Positions 14,801-16,947 of a stretch of DNA of 16,947 nt are shown piece by piece. The position numbers and the translations under genes were made by a program. Below the pieces are notes generated by a model. That model saw only the letters and a program-made list of their open reading frames with translations, did no database searches and was not told the origin of the DNA. How positions within the stretch are numbered: the first letter of the stretch is position 1; the number at the start of each line of letters is the position of its first letter. The DNA comes from Elusimicrobiota bacterium. Its GTDB lineage: Bacteria > Elusimicrobiota > Elusimicrobia > O2-12-FULL-59-9. The stretch lies in contig JACQRQ010000065.1 in the NCBI GenBank assembly GCA_016206405.1, positions 1-16,947 of the forward strand, given 5' to 3'.

Positions 14801-16798
14801 AATATGGATTGTGCCGTCCAATAAGCTTGAGCCCATCAACACATTGGCAGTTTCGCCGGCGATATAGGAGGCATGCTCCGCAATAGTCACTTCGGGAAGC
14901 TCCAACGCCTTTTTGCTCCGGCCGCCGCTTGCAGCCAAGAGAACGATGGACTGCTCGTTGATTCCGCCCCATGTATCCTCGGCGCGCACCTTAAGACGAT
15001 AGACCCCTTCCTTCAGACCTTTTAAAGCCGCCTTGGCCGGGACCTTGCCGGTAAAAATTAGATTGCCTTGCGCGATCAATGGGCCGTCGTCAACGTCTTT
15101 AAAAAGCGCTTCCAAAGAAGGGCCGTCAGGGAAAGACCCGTCCCAGCGAGTCTCCGCCTTGGGCGTCATAGGACGGCCCGAAAGGAGGCGCAGCTCAAAT
15201 GAGCCGGAGCCGGTCACGGGATTTTCGTTGAGGCTCATCAGGCGGATGGGAATCTCCGAAGCCTTCCCAGCCAGGAGGAAACCCGAGGCAGGGGCGATGT
15301 CGAAGAGGTAGGACTTGGCGCCCGCCCGGAAAGAACGCGAGGCCTGTATCGTGCGTCCGCCCGGGTCCCGCGACTCGGCCTCGACCACAAAAGTCGCGGG
15401 CCAAGGCTCCTCTTGCGGGGTGTCCGCGGGCTCAGGCGTGAAAGTGAAGGAGAACCGGCCTTCGGCATCCGTCATAGTCTGTCCGGTGAGAACCTCGGTG
15501 CGGCCGTCGTCGGTTGTCAAACCGCGCCACCACCAGCAGAACCACGGGATATAACTCTCCCGATAAATTCGATAAGTGACCGGCGCGTCAGGCACGGCGC
15601 CGCCAAAATAATATTTGGCCGTTCCTAAGACCGAGGCGGCTTGGCCGAATTTCCAGGGGGCGGTGGCCTCCTCGACTTCGACCTCGAATTCCGGACGCTT
15701 GTATTCCTCAACCGAAAACGATTGGTAGGAGGAAAAGTCGTGGTTGAAGTCCTTGAGTTCGGCGGAGAGCCTATATTCTCCCAGAAGTCTGCCGGCGGGT
15801 ATCGTGAATTTTGTTTGCGCCGAACCCATGGCGTTGAGCTTCAGGTCGGCCTTGAAGAGTTCTTGGTTGTTGACGTCGCGCGCCTGAAATCTGACCACGG
15901 AAGTCCCGTCGTAAACTCTGTATCCGCGCGGGATGCGGCGCAGAACGGTGACCTTGGCCCGCACTTCCTGTCCGGGCCGGTAGATCGGGCGGTCCGTCTC
16001 CACGAAGATTTCGATGGGCGCCGGCGCCGAGGCGCCGAAGTACAAGGCGCCTGAGCCATAGGCGTAGGATTCGCCCTGTTTCGCGAGGGGATCGAATAAA
16101 AATTGAGTCAGGCTGCCGTAATTCAAATCAATGTCAGCCGAGGCTTGTGCCCGGCCCGAGGAATCTGTATTAAGGATCACGCGCTCGCTTTTCTGGTGGT
16201 AGTAATAGCGAAAGGCGTCTATCCGGGCCGTCGTGGGTTTTCCCGTGAGGCCGTTGAGCGTATAAAAGTGCAGTATGGGCGCTTCGCGGGAAGAGGGTCC
16301 TGATGGTTCGAATATAAAATCCCTTTCCGGCCCTTGGACCCCGGAGCTGGCGATCAAGAAAAGATCGGTGACATTGAGATAAACCGCATTAAGCAGCGAG
16401 CTTCCGGGCTTGAAGCTCTCGTCGCCGCCGGCCAGAGCCAGGTAAATGCCGGCATTGAGCGTCGGCGATTTGATATCGGTGTCCACAAACGCGTAAGGTT
16501 CAGTGGAACGAACGCTCGCCGTCCAAGCATGATCGGGCGCACGGTTGAGAAAGTGGGCGACAATTTTCTCATCGGCCTGACGCAGCCTGGACCAGCCTTC
16601 CGCAGGGTATTGACCGGCAAGTTCTAAGAGTTCCTCGGGATTGGCCCGATAGAGGCGAAAAAAAACCTCGTCTAAGTTGCGCGTCCGGACGCGGAGAGCA
16701 TCGCGGCTGCCGGGCGGCACAAACTTGGCCGACAGGCTCAACACCGGCAGTTCGATCTGGGCGCGCAGATTGGCGCAATGCTTGGCCGCGCTCAGCAT
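11834..16798 (-). CDS. alpha-2-macroglobulin family protein (5' end unresolved)
   Basis: This protein of about 1654 residues belongs to the bacterial alpha-2-macroglobulins, envelope protease traps. Visible are the MG2 signature VETDRPIYRPGQEVRAKVTV (about residue 270), a Ser/Pro/Ala-rich bait-like stretch with scattered Arg and Lys (about 840-890), ETAFFEPQLNIADGRGVFSF starting the C-terminal half, the thioester motif C1127-V-E-Q1130 in YPHECVEQ (Cys codon 13418-13420), the thioester-domain motif DGGFPWFPGGRSDPYITLL, and a C-terminal beta-domain ending QLNVIE. The first in-frame ATG (16796-16798) gives no signal peptide; instead MLSAAKHCANLRAQIELPVLSL resembles the internal helix-to-strand junction before the first MG domain in relatives. 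The frame stays open to the window edge with no other ATG, GTG or TTG, but with less GC-rich codons. The gene is therefore either truncated, frameshifted, or starts beyond 16947. No pbpC neighbour is visible. Confidence 0.88.
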   Translation of the reverse strand: MLSAAKHCANLRAQIELPVLSLSAKFVPPGSRDALRVRTRNLDEVFFRLYRANPEELLELAGQYPAEGWSRLRQADEKIVAHFLNRAPDHAWTASVRSTEPYAFVDTDIKSPTLNAGIYLALAGGDESFKPGSSLLNAVYLNVTDLFLIASSGVQGPERDFIFEPSGPSSREAPILHFYTLNGLTGKPTTARIDAFRYYYHQKSERVILNTDSSGRAQASADIDLNYGSLTQFLFDPLAKQGESYAYGSGALYFGASAPAPIEIFVETDRPIYRPGQEVRAKVTVLRRIPRGYRVYDGTSVVRFQARDVNNQELFKADLKLNAMGSAQTKFTIPAGRLLGEYRLSAELKDFNHDFSSYQSFSVEEYKRPEFEVEVEEATAPWKFGQAASVLGTAKYYFGGAVPDAPVTYRIYRESYIPWFCWWWRGLTTDDGRTEVLTGQTMTDAEGRFSFTFTPEPADTPQEEPWPATFVVEAESRDPGGRTIQASRSFRAGAKSYLFDIAPASGFLLAGKASEIPIRLMSLNENPVTGSGSFELRLLSGRPMTPKAETRWDGSFPDGPSLEALFKDVDDGPLIAQGNLIFTGKVPAKAALKGLKEGVYRLKVRAEDTWGGINEQSIVLLAASGGRSKKALELPEVTIAEHASYIAGETANVLMGSSLLDGTIHIEIWGGQHLLERRVLNGGGIRMLSVPVGDDHKGGFTVRWFGARDFNIRSGQVHIDVPWKDRELSVKLKHTPVMKPGEKVTWSLSVVDRDKKPVQGEAVVRVFDRSLEYYVKAMAPWVSQLFAPRRGAGSAQGSLYEPWTSEIPIEEGWIKKMLERYDEAIAELQPPMLRLNKSRVYDFSPMSESFEAAAGSPSPKSVRAGTPHPSPGIASRKAQEREYKTKILAEPPSQPPVHVRSDFSETAFFEPQLNIADGRGVFSFKAPEQLTSWKIQAYALTKDAKRGEVSAEALTRKDLMVQVEMPRFFREGDEGIIKTVVHNETDQNLAGELTLAIEEDGKNAAEKLGLSRLTQNFASSPRGIAPLSWKIKAPRGSTDFKVRAIARSGNLTDAEERDLPILPSRERLVESVIVTLDGSVKKALRLPAFYQADPTRVNESMTLQVDPQLALSILNSLPFLAHYPHECVEQLLNRTVPLAIVNSFYKKNPELAKAEKRIPKRDSITPAWDRGDPRRMIHLMETPWEEISAGRKSYWPVIDMLDDAVVKRELEDSLGKLKTAQNPDGGFPWFPGGRSDPYITLLVLSGFAEAQNYGVEVPADIVNRALGYVNQEMPKHLKPDEGDVSLILYAAYVVTSYPKNFSGAGAGWKFAKIWADTADKHAEAMTPLGKAYAAFVYWRLGEKAKGDLYLDRALDGARQDPIAGVYWTPEKISWLWYNDTVEKHAFLLRALLTLRPKDGRIPGMVQWLLFNRKGNEWKSTKASAAAIFSLLDVLRSRGALDTGDNFQVNWGADVETARVEPYDWLEKPLRWTKRGMDIGVKQGAAAIQKDGPGLAFASLTWIYTTDQTAKASGPGMMELSRRFFLRSKKADGYHLSPLKAGEEVNVGDQIEIQLKLNTRGQFEYAHLKDPKIAGFEAEELLSGWKWDQLSRYEEPRDSLTNFFIPWLPHGEHILRYRVRPTTAGRYRLGAAVLQSMYAPEMAAHSNGFQLNVIE

Positions 16799-16905
16799 GG
16801 ACGCATTTCCTGAATCACGGCTAAAAATGTGTCGAATCGACAGCGTCCCGACGGAAGGCTTCGGCAGTGAATTTGCAAATCTGTTCAGATTAGCGGCTTG
16901 ACCCG

Positions 16906-16947
16906 ATGGATATGACGAACGGCCTGGTGAACCAAATCGTGATGCGG
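16906..16947 (+). CDS. possible start of a gene leaving the right edge
   Basis: A plus-strand frame opens after a stop at 16891-16893, and ATG 16906 (or 16912) reads MDMTNGLVNQIVMR to the edge with codons like those of neighbouring genes. No ribosome site is clear. If real, 16799-16905 would be the divergent promoter gap between it and the macroglobulin gene. Fourteen codons are too few to identify a product, and the opposite strand is also open here. Confidence 0.2.
   Translation, partial: MDMTNGLVNQIVMR

Overview
The window reads as bacterial chromosome, moderately GC-rich, from a Gram-negative-type organism. It carries a chromosomal-type ParA-ParB pair with a parS site, a large alpha-2-macroglobulin, a class I-like PPK2, a TMTC-like membrane/TPR protein, and REP-associated tyrosine transposases (RAYTs) of a kind common in environmental Elusimicrobiota, Omnitrophota and deltaproteobacterial-type genomes. 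The sequence alone does not settle the phylum; Elusimicrobiota or a relative is my guess. No tRNA, rRNA or CRISPR array is visible.

Layout. Bases 1-550 are a graveyard of transposase pieces: a truncated RAYT N-terminus at 256-402 and perhaps a decayed HUH-motif piece near 510-550. Bases 552-1504 are an intact-looking RAYT gene bounded by a perfect 21-bp inverted repeat. Bases 1556-5736 on the minus strand form one compact operon, read from right to left: a secreted protein of unknown function with an Ig-like C-terminus, aspartate-semialdehyde dehydrogenase (asd), polyphosphate kinase 2 (ppk2), and an exported WG-repeat protein. Gaps are 30 nt, 9 nt and a 1-nt overlap. Bases 5737-6210 are a non-coding divergent region with several hairpins and a promoter for the plus-strand operon.

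Bases 6211-8504 are the most interesting part: a LAGLIDADG-like protein, then parA, then parB, all tightly coupled. A near-perfect parS site (15 of 16 bases of the Bacillus-type consensus) lies inside the first 14 codons of the LAGLIDADG-like gene, so the centromere is written in its N-terminal peptide (VSRET). The same gene holds a GC-rich, palindrome-bearing in-frame insertion between its core LAGLIDADG segments.

Bases 8513-10519 (minus) encode a TMTC-like multi-pass membrane protein with seven TPRs. Bases 10651-11811 (plus) encode a receiver-histidine kinase fusion with an altered ATP-binding box. Bases 11834-16798 (minus) encode a large alpha-2-macroglobulin with a CVEQ thioester. Its N-terminus lacks a signal peptide and its true start is unresolved. 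A further plus-strand gene may begin at 16906 and leave the window.
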